From Thiosulfatihalobacter marinus (GTDB lineage Bacteria; Pseudomonadota; Alphaproteobacteria; Rhodobacterales; Rhodobacteraceae), in NCBI RefSeq assembly GCF_016019955.1, contig NZ_JAECRZ010000004.1, positions 124,001-188,000 on the forward strand: 64,000 bases of DNA, read 5' to 3'. Positions 1-9,385 of this stretch are shown in pieces. The translations under genes and the position numbers were made by a program. How positions within the stretch are numbered: position 1 is the first letter of the stretch; each line of letters starts with the position of its first letter. Under the pieces are notes generated by a model, which was given only the letters and a program-made list of their open reading frames with translations, did not search any database and had not been told where the DNA came from.

Positions 1-731
1 CCCAGGCCATCGCCATGGCCGGCCCGGACGTGAAAATCGCCACGCTGGCGCAGGATTACGCCTTTGGGCGTGACGGCGTGTCGGCCTTCAAGGAGGCGCT
101 TGAAGGGACCGGCGCCGAGGTCGTGCACGAGGAATACGCGCCCACCGACACCACCGATTTCACGGCGGCGGCAGAGCGGATTTTCAACGCCATGAAAGAC
201 CTTGACGGCGAGAAGAAGGTGTTCATTCTCTGGGCCGGCGGCGGCAACCCGCTGGGCAAGATCCAGGCCATGGACCCGTCCCGCTTTGGTATCGAGCTGG
301 CCACCGGCGGCAATATCCTTGCGGCGCTGAAAGGCTACAAGGACTTCCCCGGCATGGAAGGCGCGATCTACTACTATTATGAACTGCCCGACAACGAGGT
401 GAACGACTGGCTGGTGAAAACCCATCAGGAGCGGTTCGGCACCCCGCCCGATTTCTTCACCGCGGGTGGCATGGCCACAGGTATGGCCGTGGTCGAGGCG
501 CTCAAGAAAACCGGCGGCAACACCGACACCGAAACCCTGATCGCCGCCATGGAAGGCATGGAGTGGATGACCCCCAAGGGCATGATGAAATTCCGCCCCG
601 AGGATCATCAGGCGCTGCAATCCATGTATCACTTCAAGATCCGCGTGGATGACAATGTGGAATGGGCGATCCCGGAACTGGTCAAGGAACTGACCATCGA
701 CGATCTGCCGATCCCGATCCGCAATCAGTAA
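1..731 (+). CDS. ABC transporter substrate-binding protein, branched-chain amino-acid type (5' truncated)
   Basis: This is the C-terminal part, about 240 residues, of a periplasmic solute-binding protein of the Leu/Ile/Val-binding class; the start lies upstream of the window. The visible part has the type I periplasmic fold pattern, with alternating strands and helices and the segment FILWAGGGNPLG. It stops 74 bases before LivG and is followed by LivF, LivH and LivM on the same strand, so it is the binding protein of that importer. The substrate cannot be fixed: LivJ-like proteins in this group also serve amides, urea or other small polar compounds. Confidence 0.88.
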   Translation, partial: QAIAMAGPDVKIATLAQDYAFGRDGVSAFKEALEGTGAEVVHEEYAPTDTTDFTAAAERIFNAMKDLDGEKKVFILWAGGGNPLGKIQAMDPSRFGIELATGGNILAALKGYKDFPGMEGAIYYYYELPDNEVNDWLVKTHQERFGTPPDFFTAGGMATGMAVVEALKKTGGNTDTETLIAAMEGMEWMTPKGMMKFRPEDHQALQSMYHFKIRVDDNVEWAIPELVKELTIDDLPIPIRNQ

Positions 732-805
732 TCCGAACCGCCAACCGAGGCCCGGCGGTCGCGCCGCCGGGCCTCGTGCTTTCCCAGTCAAGGGAACCAT
801 TCCCG

Positions 806-1570
806 ATGTCTCATCCCATCCTTGAAACAACCGATCTGACGGTCCGTTTCGGCGGTCATGTCGCGGTCGATCGCATTTCCTGCACTTTCAACACCGGCGA
901 GCTGACGGCGATTGTCGGCCCCAACGGTGCGGGCAAGACCACCTATTTCAATCTGATTTCCGGCCAGATTGCGGCCAGCGCCGGCAAGGTGGTGCTCAAT
1001 GGGCGTGACATCACCCGCCTGTCGGTGGCGCAACGCACCCATCTGGGGATCGGGCGCGCCTTTCAGCTGACCAACCTGTTTCCCAACCTGAACGTCCTGG
1101 AAAATGTCCGCCTTGTGATCCAGTCGAAAGCCGGGCGTGGCTTCAACATGTTCTCGATGGCCTCCACCCATGACGACCTGACCACCCCGGCGATGGAAAT
1201 TGTCGAGCGTGTACGCCTGTCCGGCCAGGCGCTGCAACCGGTCAGCGAGCTGTCGCATGGCGACCAGCGCAAGCTGGAAGTGGCCCTGCTGATCGCGCTT
1301 GATCCTCTGGTCTACATGTTTGACGAACCCACCGCCGGAATGTCGGTGGACGAGGCGCCGGTGGTGCTTGATCTGATCGCCGAGCTGAAACACCGCAAGG
1401 ACCGCTCGATCCTGCTGGTGGAACACAAGATGGACGTGATCCGCACCCTCGCCGATCGCATCATCGTTCTGCATAACGGCGCGCTGGCCGCCGATGGCGA
1501 ACCGGCCGGGGTGATGGCCTCGGACGTGGTTCAGGAAGCGTATATGGGCAAGGAGCTGGACATTGTCTGA
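806..1570 (+). CDS. livG: ABC transporter ATP-binding protein (LivG-like)
   Basis: This is one of the two cytoplasmic ATPases of a branched-chain amino-acid type importer, 254 aa. The Walker A motif GPNGAGKT is at residues 38-45, an LSHGDQ signature motif is in the middle of the protein, and a Walker B FDEPTAGM follows. The reading frame is open further upstream, but the ATG at 806 is chosen because homologous LivG proteins start with a short N-terminus before the first ATP-binding strand, and the extra 48 residues would be translated intergenic sequence. The stop overlaps the TTG start of livF by 8 bases, which suggests translational coupling. Confidence 0.93.
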   Translation: MSHPILETTDLTVRFGGHVAVDRISCTFNTGELTAIVGPNGAGKTTYFNLISGQIAASAGKVVLNGRDITRLSVAQRTHLGIGRAFQLTNLFPNLNVLENVRLVIQSKAGRGFNMFSMASTHDDLTTPAMEIVERVRLSGQALQPVSELSHGDQRKLEVALLIALDPLVYMFDEPTAGMSVDEAPVVLDLIAELKHRKDRSILLVEHKMDVIRTLADRIIVLHNGALAADGEPAGVMASDVVQEAYMGKELDIV

Positions 1571-2285
1571 TCCCATTCTCTCCCTCAGGGGCGTGCGCAC
1601 CAACATCGCGCAATATCATATCCTGCAAGGGGTCGATCTGGAGGTGCCGCGCGGCGCGGTGACGATGCTTCTGGGGCGCAATGGCGTGGGCAAGACCACG
1701 ACGCTGCGCACCATCATCGGCCACTGGCGCGCGCATGAGGGCCAGGTTCTGTTCGACGGGCAGGACATCACCCGCCTGCCCACCCCCGCCATTGCCCGGC
1801 TGGGCATCGGTTTCGTGCCCGAGGACATGGGCATTTTCTCGGACCTGTCGGTCGAAGAGAACATGGTGCTTGCCGCGGTCTCCGGCCCGATCGATTCCAC
1901 ACGGCTGGAATGGTTGTTCACGGTTTTTCCGGCGCTGGAAACCTTCTGGAAGAAAGAGGCTGGCACGCTTTCGGGCGGGCAGAAACAGATGCTGACAATC
2001 GCCCGCGCCATGATCGAGGAACGCCGGCTTTACCTGATTGACGAGCCCACCAAGGGGTTGGCGCCGGCCATCATCTCGACCATGGCCCGTGCCTTGCGCG
2101 AGTTGAAGGACCAGGGCGCTTCGATCCTTCTGGTGGAGCAGAATTTTGCCGTGGCCCGCGCATTGGGCGACAGCGCCAATGTCATGGATGACGGGCGCCG
2201 GGTGTGGTCGGGCCGGATGCAGCAACTGGCCACCGACGCCGCTTTGCAGGAACGGCTGATGGGCCTGAGCGTGGAGGCGGGATGA
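1563..2285 (+). CDS. livF: ABC transporter ATP-binding protein (LivF-like)
   Basis: This is the second ATPase of the importer, 240 aa. Walker A GRNGVGKT is at residues 38-45, the signature LSGGQKQ is near residue 138 and Walker B LIDEPTKG follows. It starts with TTG inside the end of livG; this start gives the usual MSDPILSL-type N-terminus and overlapping genes are common in liv operons. A 61-base gap separates it from livH and holds part of a repeat seen elsewhere in the window. Confidence 0.92.
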   Translation: MSDPILSLRGVRTNIAQYHILQGVDLEVPRGAVTMLLGRNGVGKTTTLRTIIGHWRAHEGQVLFDGQDITRLPTPAIARLGIGFVPEDMGIFSDLSVEENMVLAAVSGPIDSTRLEWLFTVFPALETFWKKEAGTLSGGQKQMLTIARAMIEERRLYLIDEPTKGLAPAIISTMARALRELKDQGASILLVEQNFAVARALGDSANVMDDGRRVWSGRMQQLATDAALQERLMGLSVEAG

Positions 2286-2310
2286 TGCGTGGGTTGCGAG
2301 GGCGGATTTT

Positions 2311-2334
2311 GAGTATTTCTGGAACAATGAAAGA
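2311..2334 (+). repeat. Partial copy of the gene-end repeat (GAGTATTT...GGAACA module)
   Basis: The livF-livH gap contains GAGTATTT followed by GGAACAATGAAAG. The same module occurs at 42041-42063 and, inverted, at 44914-44935. Here only the short half is present and the GGGGCAGCGCCCC hairpin half is missing. Confidence 0.5.
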
Positions 2335-2346
2335 GGGTGTATCGCC

Positions 2347-3378
2347 ATGAGTGCCGCACCACAGCATAATCCCACCATGGCGCGCATGTCGCTGGCCGAA
2401 CGGCTGGCGCCCCATGCGCCGGTGTTGTTGATCGTCGGGCTGATGATCCTTGGGCTGATCGCCATTCCGTCCACCTCAAGCTGGCTGACGCTGACGGTGT
2501 CGGGGCTGGCCATGGGCATGATGATCTTCATCATGGCCAGCGGTCTGACGCTGGTTTTCGGCCTGATGGATGTCATCAATTTCGGCCATGGCGCCTTTGT
2601 GTCGGTGGGTGCCTTTGTCGGGATCAGCCTGTTGCTGGTTCTGGAACAGATGACCGGCGCGCCGGCGCTTTGGCTGAACCTGACGGCGATGATGGTGGCC
2701 ATTGTCGGGGCCATGGCCGCGACCGGGCTGATGGGCTGGGCCTTTGAAAGGGTGATCGTAAAGCCGGTCTATGGCCATCATCTCAAGCAGATCCTCGTCA
2801 CCATGGGCGGGCTGATCGTGGTGGAGCAGCTGATCATCGTGCTTTGGGGGCCGGAAGAGATATTCATCAACCGCCCCGAGGCGCTCAAGGGCGCGATCAC
2901 CTTTGCCGGGGCTGCGCTGGAGAAATACCGGCTGGTGGCGGTGGGTATCGGGATCGTGGTGTTCCTGGCGATGCGCTGGGTCTTGCGGCGCACCAAGATC
3001 GGGCTGATCGTGCGCGCCGGGGTGGAGAATGGCGAGATGGTCGAGGCGCTTGGCTATCGGTTGCGGCTGGTCTTTGTCGGTGTGTTCATCGCGGGCTCGG
3101 CGCTGGCCGGTCTGGGCGGCGTGCTTTGGGGGCTGTATCAGGAGGTCATCACCGCGCAGATGGGCAACCATACCATGATCCTGATCTTCATCGTCGTGAT
3201 CATCGGCGGGCTGGGGTCGGTCGAGGGCTGTTTCATTGGCGCCTTGCTGGTGGGGCTGATGCAGAATTACGTGGCCTTTCTTGAGCCCAAGCTGGCGCTG
3301 ATTTCCAATATTGGCCTGATGGTGGCGATCCTGATGTGGCGCCCGATGGGCATGATCCCGGTTGTGAAGGCGAAGTGA
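2347..3378 (+). CDS. livH: Branched-chain amino-acid ABC transporter permease (LivH-like)
   Basis: This is an inner-membrane permease of 343 aa with about eight to nine hydrophobic segments. It has the LivH-family pattern (FGLMDVINFGHGAF near residue 75 and the IGGLGSVEG loop late in the protein). It forms a permease dimer with LivM, which begins 2 bases after this stop. The roughly 35-residue N-terminus before the first membrane helix includes a second possible start, MARMSLAE at residue 13. The ATG at 2347 is kept because it is the first in the frame after livF. Confidence 0.92.
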   Translation: MSAAPQHNPTMARMSLAERLAPHAPVLLIVGLMILGLIAIPSTSSWLTLTVSGLAMGMMIFIMASGLTLVFGLMDVINFGHGAFVSVGAFVGISLLLVLEQMTGAPALWLNLTAMMVAIVGAMAATGLMGWAFERVIVKPVYGHHLKQILVTMGGLIVVEQLIIVLWGPEEIFINRPEALKGAITFAGAALEKYRLVAVGIGIVVFLAMRWVLRRTKIGLIVRAGVENGEMVEALGYRLRLVFVGVFIAGSALAGLGGVLWGLYQEVITAQMGNHTMILIFIVVIIGGLGSVEGCFIGALLVGLMQNYVAFLEPKLALISNIGLMVAILMWRPMGMIPVVKAK

Positions 3379-3379
3379 C

Positions 3380-4438
3380 ATGCTGACCAAGATCCTTTCG
3401 GGCGACATGCCCCGTTCCACCGCGCTGGCCGTTGTATTGATCGCGATCCTGATCGGACTGGCCTTTGCGCCGTTCATCTTCCCGGGCGTACGTTCGGTGG
3501 ATACGGCGGCGCGGATCAGTATCTTCATCGTGCTGGTGGCCTCTTATGATCTGATGCTGGGTTATGGCGGCATCGTCAGCTTTGCCCACACCATGTTCTT
3601 TGGCCTTGGGGCCTATGGCGTGGCGCTGGCCAGCACCCATATGGGGCGTGGTTTCGATGCTCTGCTGGTCGGCTCGGTCTCGGGCGCGCTGATCGCGGCC
3701 TTGCTGGCCTTGCTGATCGGGCTGTTTTCGCTGCGGGTGCGCGCCATCTTCTTTGCCATGATCACGCTGGCCGTCGCCTCGGCCGTCGCCGTGCTGGTCT
3801 CCCAGCTTTCGGGGCTCACGGGGGGGGAAGACGGGCTATCCTACAAGATCCCGCGCGCGCTTGGCCCGGCGTTCAAATTCGCGGACGGAGAGCTGTTCGG
3901 CGTCAGGATGGACGGCAAGTTGTTGAAATATTATCTTGTCTTCTTCTCAAGCCTGATCCTGTTCCTGGTCATGCTGCGCATTGTGCATTCGCCCTTTGGC
4001 CGTGTCCTTCTGGCGATCCGCGAAAACGATTTCCGGGCCGAGGCGATCGGGTATCGCGTGGTGCATTACCGCGTGGCCGCCACCTGTATTTCCGCGGCCA
4101 TTGCCGCGCTGGCGGGGGCGCTTTACGCGATCTGGCTGCGCTATGTCGGGCCGGACACGTCGCTCTCGATGGAGATCATGATCGACATCCTGCTGATGGT
4201 TGTCATCGGTGGCATGGGCACCATGTATGGTGCCGTGATCGGGGCAACGCTTTTCGTGCTGGCGCAGAACTATTTGCAGAACCTGATGGATGTGGCGGCG
4301 AACGCGGTCACGGGCGTCCCGATCCTGCCCGACCTGCTGAATGCCGACCGCTGGTTGCTGTGGCTGGGCGTGCTGTTCATCCTGTCGGTCTATTTCTTCC
4401 CCACCGGCATCGTCGGGCGCCTGCGCCAACCGCGATAG
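3380..4438 (+). CDS. livM: Branched-chain amino-acid ABC transporter permease (LivM-like)
   Basis: This is the partner permease of LivH, 352 aa, with about ten hydrophobic segments and the LivM-family motifs YGGIVSFAHTMFFG and VVIGGMGTMYG. The final helix ends in a short basic tail. Only one base separates it from the livH stop, so it is the last gene of the operon. The next gene is convergent and starts its stop codon 3 bases downstream. Confidence 0.92.
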   Translation: MLTKILSGDMPRSTALAVVLIAILIGLAFAPFIFPGVRSVDTAARISIFIVLVASYDLMLGYGGIVSFAHTMFFGLGAYGVALASTHMGRGFDALLVGSVSGALIAALLALLIGLFSLRVRAIFFAMITLAVASAVAVLVSQLSGLTGGEDGLSYKIPRALGPAFKFADGELFGVRMDGKLLKYYLVFFSSLILFLVMLRIVHSPFGRVLLAIRENDFRAEAIGYRVVHYRVAATCISAAIAALAGALYAIWLRYVGPDTSLSMEIMIDILLMVVIGGMGTMYGAVIGATLFVLAQNYLQNLMDVAANAVTGVPILPDLLNADRWLLWLGVLFILSVYFFPTGIVGRLRQPR

Positions 4439-4440
4439 AC

Positions 4441-5589
4441 TTATCTTTGCATCAGGGCCGCGGCGCGGGCATACCCCCCCGCCGCGCCATCCACGAAATG
4501 CATGTGTTCGGACTCGACCGCCGAGGGCACGAGGCAGGTCATCAGCGCCTCTTCCTGAGCGTGCAGGCCATAGCGGATCAGCCCGTCATCCGCCGCGCGT
4601 TCCAGCACCGCCTCGATCCGGCTGCGTGAGGCGGCATCGCAATCCAGGGTCATTTTCAAACCGTCATCGAACTTGCGGAAATCGGCATGGCCGGACACGT
4701 TGGCGCGATAGGCGGAGGGCACAAACCGGCCCAGCCGCAGATTGGTCACGAACATGATCCAGATCGCAAGGTTCTGCCCCAGAAGAAGCAGCTTCATCGC
4801 CCATACGGGCCATGTGCCATGATGCGCCTGGGCCTCCAGCGAGATACCGGGTGGCGGGAACCGCATCCCCGGCCCGTTGCGGGGCACCGGATGACCGTTC
4901 TGATGCGCCGCGCCCGCCGCGTTGATCACCTTATGCGCCACCTGCGCAAAGGCACTTTCGCTCACGCCCTGGCGCGGCTTCATCACCAGCGACAGGATTT
5001 CTCCGTTGCGCGCGCGCAGGTTCGACCAGCGGCAGCTCAGCCCGGTCAGATCCGGTTCGCCCGGATCGCCCCGCTCGGGCAGGGCCAGCACACCGCCCTT
5101 CATCTGCGCCTCGGCCCAGGCCACACCGCCGCCGCTGAACATGGCGTAATCCACCTTTTCCGCCGGGGAATGGCGGGCCACGCGCACATCCCGCCCGGCG
5201 GCGCGGATCTCGGCCACGCTGACCATGGCGGCGCGCAGTTCCATGCCGAATTCCCGCAGCGCCCAGCGCCGCACCGCATCCAGCGCCCGTTCCGCCGCCG
5301 CGCGCTGCGCGGGCCACACCGCGAACCCGGCGCCATCGCCGCCAAAAACATAGGGCAGCGGGCGCATGCCGGCCGCGTTCATCTGGGCCGAGATCACCGC
5401 CGCCCCCACCATGTTCACCACCTTGTAACGCCCGCGCGCGATCTCGGCGGTGGAGCCGACGATATCGGCCACGCCCACAACCCAGTCATCGGGCAGCGGC
5501 ACATAGTGCACGGGATCGCTCAGCCGGTCGAAATCGGTTTCGCTGGGCAAGTTCCGGTAAAAATCCTGCGTAGACTGTTTCAAAGACAT
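4441..5589 (-). CDS. DUF3095 family protein, nucleotidyl-cyclase-like
   Basis: This 382-aa cytosolic protein belongs to the DUF3095 family. The N-terminal part has a cyclase-like core, with VGVADIVGSTAEI at about residues 38-50 (the DIVGST pattern of class III cyclases) and FGGDGAGF at about 82-89. The C-terminal part of about 180 residues has no motif I can name. A catalytic activity is inferred from the cyclase-like motifs only; no dedicated partner lies next to it. It is convergent with livM and divergent from the MFS gene, with 147 bases between the two starts. Confidence 0.75.
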   Translation of the reverse strand: MSLKQSTQDFYRNLPSETDFDRLSDPVHYVPLPDDWVVGVADIVGSTAEIARGRYKVVNMVGAAVISAQMNAAGMRPLPYVFGGDGAGFAVWPAQRAAAERALDAVRRWALREFGMELRAAMVSVAEIRAAGRDVRVARHSPAEKVDYAMFSGGGVAWAEAQMKGGVLALPERGDPGEPDLTGLSCRWSNLRARNGEILSLVMKPRQGVSESAFAQVAHKVINAAGAAHQNGHPVPRNGPGMRFPPPGISLEAQAHHGTWPVWAMKLLLLGQNLAIWIMFVTNLRLGRFVPSAYRANVSGHADFRKFDDGLKMTLDCDAASRSRIEAVLERAADDGLIRYGLHAQEEALMTCLVPSAVESEHMHFVDGAAGGYARAAALMQR

Positions 5590-5736
5590 ACCCTGACTTT
5601 CTCTTGCAGGACTCTTCCCGCATTACGCACGCCGGACGGTTCCGGATCACTTGGGCGCGACAGGGCACAAACCGCCCTCTTGTCTTTCCGCGCGCCCTGC
5701 GGTCAAGTCTGGCGCAAAGCGAGGGGAAATCAAGAC

Positions 5737-6909
5737 ATGCGCGCCGATCTGATCCTGTTGTGCCTGGCCTATGTGCTCAGCCAGTTTTTCCGTGCCTTTC
5801 TGGCTGTGCTGACACAAGTGCTGAAGGCCGATATCGGTGCAACGCCCGAAGACCTGGCCTTTGCCTCGGGCCTCTGGTTCCTGGTCTTTGCGGCCATGCA
5901 AATCCCGGTGGGCGCGGCGCTGGATCGTTATGGTCCGCGCCGCACTTCGGGCATCCTGTTGCTGATTGGCGGCGGTGGCGGCGCCGCGCTGTTCGCGCTG
6001 GCCACCACACCTTTGCACATCGCGCTGGCCATGGGGCTGATCGGCGTGGGCTGTTCCCCGGTGCTGATGGCCAGCTATTTCATCTTTGCCCGCAGCTATC
6101 CGGCGGCCCGCTTTGCCACGCTGGCCGCGCTCATGCTCGGGGTCGGGTCCGTAGGCAATCTCGTGGCGGCCTACCCCATGGCCTGGGCCGCCGAGACCAT
6201 TGGCTGGCGCGCCTCCCTGTGGGTTCTGGCCGGAGTCAGCGGCATCACCGCGCTGGGGCTGTGGGCGCTGGTTCAGGATCCGCCCCATGTCGAACACGAA
6301 GAAAAGGGATCGGTGCTGGATCTGCTGCGCATTCCCGCCCTGTGGCTGCTCATTCCGCTGATGTTTGTCAATTACATGCCCGCCGCCGCCATTCGCGGGC
6401 TGTGGATCGGGCCCTATCTGGGCGATGTCTTTGCCATGGATACCGGCGCTGTCGGGCAGGCCACGCTGGTGATGGGTGTCGCGATGATCGCCGGCACGCT
6501 GGCCTATGGCCCCGCCGACCGCATCTTTGGCACCCGCAAATGGGTGGCCTTTGTGGGCAGCGCACTGGCCATGGCGGCGCTGATCGGCCTGACCGTCGCG
6601 ATCCAGTTCAACGGCTGGGTGTCGGTTGCGCTCATGGCCGCGATCGGGTTTTTCGGGGCGGGCTTTCCCATCATCATCGCCCACGCGCGCAGCTTTTTCC
6701 CGCCCCACCTGACCGGGCGCGGCGTGACGCTGCTGAACCTGTTCGGCATCGGCGGGGTGGGCGTGGCCCAGTTCGGCTCGGGGCGGCTGCACGGCGCCAT
6801 CGCCCCGGCCAATCCCTTGCTGGCCTATCAGGTGCTGTTCGCCGCCTTCGCCGCCCTGCTGCTGATCGGGCTGCTGGTCTATCTCTTCTCACAGGACCGC
6901 ACCGACTAG
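5737..6909 (+). CDS. MFS transporter
   Basis: This is a major facilitator permease of 390 aa with about twelve hydrophobic segments. The loop after helix 2 reads GAALDRYGPRR, the family's GxxxDRxGxR signature. The frame is open far upstream, antisense to the DUF3095 gene, but MRADLILLCLAYVLSQFF at 5737 is the first start giving a normal cytoplasmic N-terminus. The substrate is unknown. It is divergent from the DUF3095 gene and followed by asd after 132 bases. Confidence 0.88.
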   Translation: MRADLILLCLAYVLSQFFRAFLAVLTQVLKADIGATPEDLAFASGLWFLVFAAMQIPVGAALDRYGPRRTSGILLLIGGGGGAALFALATTPLHIALAMGLIGVGCSPVLMASYFIFARSYPAARFATLAALMLGVGSVGNLVAAYPMAWAAETIGWRASLWVLAGVSGITALGLWALVQDPPHVEHEEKGSVLDLLRIPALWLLIPLMFVNYMPAAAIRGLWIGPYLGDVFAMDTGAVGQATLVMGVAMIAGTLAYGPADRIFGTRKWVAFVGSALAMAALIGLTVAIQFNGWVSVALMAAIGFFGAGFPIIIAHARSFFPPHLTGRGVTLLNLFGIGGVGVAQFGSGRLHGAIAPANPLLAYQVLFAAFAALLLIGLLVYLFSQDRTD

Positions 6910-7041
6910 GGCCGCGCGCGAGGCCGCGCGCAAATCATCGCGTCCTGAAATGGGCCACTTCACCACAAACCGCCACATGCCCCCTTTTTTCCCGGCCCAA
7001 AGGCGGCTAATAGGGCGCGTCCCAACCAAAGGAGACTGGAA

Positions 7042-8064
7042 ATGGGTTATCGCGTCGTCGTCGCGGGTGCCACGGGCAATGTGGGCCGCGAAATGCTGAA
7101 CATCCTGGCCGAGCGCCAGTTCCCGGTGGACGAGCTTGCCGTTCTGGCCAGCCGCCGCTCGCTGGGCACCGAAATCTCGTTTGGCGACAAGACCCTGAAA
7201 ACCCAGGACATCGAGCAATTCGATTTCTCGGGCTGGGACATGGCGCTGTTTGCCATCGGTTCGGACGCCACCCGCAAATATGCCCCGATCGCGGCCAAAT
7301 CGGGCTGCGTGGTGATCGACAACTCGTCGCTCTACCGCTACGACCCGGATGTGCCGCTGATCGTGCCGGAATGCAACGCCGACGCGATCCACGGTTATTC
7401 GAAAAAGAACATCATCGCCAACCCCAACTGCTCGACCGCGCAGATGGTGGTGGCCCTCAAGCCGCTGCATGACCGCGCCACCATCAAGCGCGTCGTGGTT
7501 TCGACCTATCAGTCGGTCTCCGGGTCGGGCAAGGCCGCCATCGACGAACTGTGGGACCAGACCAAGGCCGCCTACAACCCCACCGACAATTATCAACGCA
7601 AGGTCTATACCAAGGACATCGCCTTCAATGTCATTCCCCATATCGACGTTTTCATGGAAGACGGCTCGACCAAGGAAGAATGGAAGATGGTCGCCGAAAC
7701 CAAGAAGATCGTCGACCCGTCGATCAAGGTCACGGCCACCTGCGTGCGCGTGCCTGTGTTCGTGGGCCATTCCGAGGCGATCAATATCGAGTTCGAGGAT
7801 TTCCTGGACGAGGACGAAGCCCGCGACATCCTGCGCGAGGCGCCCGGCATCATGGTGATCGACAAGCGCGAAGACGGCGGCTACGTCACCCCCAAGGAAT
7901 GCGTGGGCGATTTCGCCACCTTCATCAGCCGCATCCGCCAGGACAGCACCGTGGACAATGGTCTGAACCTGTGGTGCGTATCCGACAACCTGCGCAAGGG
8001 CGCGGCGTTGAACGCGGTGCAGATCGCCGAAACGCTGGGCCGCGAAGTGCTGAAAAAAGGCTAG
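7042..8064 (+). CDS. asd: Aspartate-semialdehyde dehydrogenase
   Basis: This NADPH-dependent enzyme of the lysine, threonine and methionine pathway converts aspartyl phosphate to the semialdehyde; 340 aa, normal family length. The nucleotide-binding GATGNVGREM is at residues 8-17 and the active-site cysteine sits in NPNCSTAQM near residue 130. A GGAGA ribosome-binding site lies 8 bases upstream of the ATG. The stop is the TAG of a CTAG sequence that also forms the left border of a palindromic element, so the element abuts the gene without changing its end. Confidence 0.96.
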   Translation: MGYRVVVAGATGNVGREMLNILAERQFPVDELAVLASRRSLGTEISFGDKTLKTQDIEQFDFSGWDMALFAIGSDATRKYAPIAAKSGCVVIDNSSLYRYDPDVPLIVPECNADAIHGYSKKNIIANPNCSTAQMVVALKPLHDRATIKRVVVSTYQSVSGSGKAAIDELWDQTKAAYNPTDNYQRKVYTKDIAFNVIPHIDVFMEDGSTKEEWKMVAETKKIVDPSIKVTATCVRVPVFVGHSEAINIEFEDFLDEDEARDILREAPGIMVIDKREDGGYVTPKECVGDFATFISRIRQDSTVDNGLNLWCVSDNLRKGAALNAVQIAETLGREVLKKG

Positions 8065-8328
8065 GGTCAGGACCCATTAATCCTGCACCACTGGCGCCAA
8101 ATCCACGAAATATCGGTGGTTTGGCGCGCGCCGGACATAGTGGCTCTATTTCCAAGCGTGCCAAGCCGCTGGGATGAAGTGGATTTGGCGTCCTGCGGAT
8201 TTGACGGATTTGCCGCCTGACGTCCTTTCAATGCCTTGAAATAGAACCACTATTCCTGCGGCATTGTACGTAGTCAGACAGCAAATCTGTCAAACCAGTG
8301 GCGCAGGATTAATGGATCCTGACCCTAG
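8061..8328. repeat. Palindromic element, copy 1 (268 bp, CTAG-bounded)
   Basis: This is a 268-bp element bounded on both sides by CTAG, with terminal inverted repeats GGTCAGGACCCATTAATC... of about 22 bp. Inside are two long imperfect hairpins in opposite orientation, with similar tips (ATAGTGGCTCTAT on the left, AATAGAACCACTATT on the right). The copy at 36654-36921 differs at only a few positions; the copy at 25818-25975 has a single hairpin. There is no transposase frame, so if mobile it would depend on an enzyme supplied elsewhere. The CTAG ends could be a 4-bp target duplication (as with IS5-type targets) or part of the repeat. Confidence 0.85.
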
Positions 8329-8352
8329 GCACCGAAACATGCCTGTTGCAAT

Positions 8353-8381
8353 AAAGGGCGCCCATTTGCGGCGCCCTTTCC
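8353..8381. terminator. Bidirectional stem-loop between asd/element and the 8384 gene
   Basis: A perfect 10-bp stem, AAAGGGCGCC with GGCGCCCTTT, has a 7-base loop and T-rich tails on both sides. It lies between convergent genes and could stop transcription from either. Confidence 0.7.
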
Positions 8382-8383
8382 TT

Positions 8384-8857
8384 TCAGACATCTCCGATCA
8401 GATCGGCGCTTCCGTGTTTTGACAAGGGCCCCGGCACCCGTTCGCCCGCCCGGACATGACACTGCCCGGGAAAAGGTTTGCCGAAACGCTGCATCAGGCT
8501 GCCATAGGCGAATCCCAGTTCGGATGCCTTGCAAAGCCGCTGCCCCTCGGGATGCGAGTGCAGCGCCAATCCGCCCCCCGCCTCGCGCAGCGCAAATCCC
8601 TTCCGCGCCAGCCGCCCGCTCAGTTCCCCCCAGCTGCGCGCCGCCGCCAGGTCAATGGCGAGGAGGCTCCGCAAGGAGGCGAGGAGCCGCTCATCCGCCC
8701 GATTGGGCGTTTTCGCCGCACGCGTCCGCCGCGCGATCTCGGCTTCCAGCGCCAGCCGCAACAATTGCCCGACAGTGATATCCGCCTCGCGGGCCAGATG
8801 CTGCGCCGCGTTCAGCATCGGAACCGGCATTCTGAAATGAACGTCCTGCAAATCCAT
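8384..8857 (-). CDS. Hypothetical protein with ribbon-helix-helix-like N-terminus
   Basis: This protein of 157 aa has no clear family. Residues 1-45 (MDLQDVHFRMPVPML...TVGQLLRLALEAEIAR) resemble a ribbon-helix-helix DNA-binding segment, one strand followed by two helices. The C-terminal half (WGELSGRLARKGFALREAGG) looks like the short domain that follows RHH-type segments in some relaxase-associated proteins; that resemblance is from memory and weak. The start at 8857 is chosen because the reading frame further upstream lacks homology-like sequence and is rich in Arg/Cys. It has no operon partner. Confidence 0.6.
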   Translation of the reverse strand: MDLQDVHFRMPVPMLNAAQHLAREADITVGQLLRLALEAEIARRTRAAKTPNRADERLLASLRSLLAIDLAAARSWGELSGRLARKGFALREAGGGLALHSHPEGQRLCKASELGFAYGSLMQRFGKPFPGQCHVRAGERVPGPLSKHGSADLIGDV

Positions 8858-9385
8858 GCAGCCACTCTGCGCCGCCAGGGTTAACACGCGGTTAGCACAT
8901 GACGACCCACCCCGCGCACAGCGCCCTGGCCCTGTCCCGCGGCGCTGCCACTGGCCCGCCGTCATGGCACCGCGCCGGCAATTGACGCGCCTGCGCGTCA
9001 CATTCGCGCCGAATCACTCCCCCGAATTGTCAGCCCCCCGCCACATTCGGGACAGAAACCGCACATATCACCAAGCCCAGCTCGCAAACCGCGCCCTTTC
9101 CGGGCGTCGCTTGCGCAGCGGGTCCCGAAGCGCATGTTTCGGGCAGTGGGGCAGTTTCCGCCCAGGGTCCGCGCCAACGCGCCGCGGCGAATGGGTGGTC
9201 CTGCGACAACATGTTTATGCCTGTCAGGCCCTCAGCCACGCGCTGCTGGGCCCGAAACACTGTGTTTCCGCAATCGAACCGGATTTCCGCCTTTTCGACA
9301 CATTTCGCGCCACTTCCGCCGCAATCCCGGAGCAAATTGAAATCAGTCGAAAGACACGGGCAATAACGGAAAACTGGAGGCTCAC
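8858..9385. other. Intergenic region without a recognised feature
   Basis: These 528 bases lie between the 8384 gene and the 45-aa ORF. I see no convincing coding frame, tRNA or long palindrome. It must hold the promoter of the small ORF, but I cannot point to clear -35 and -10 boxes. Confidence 0.5.

Noticed and set aside
8061-8328. Small frames inside the palindromic element as a transposase fragment (for example MARLEIEPLCPARAKP)
   Set aside because: They are under 80 residues, lack a DDE or HUH motif, and differ or are missing in copy 2.
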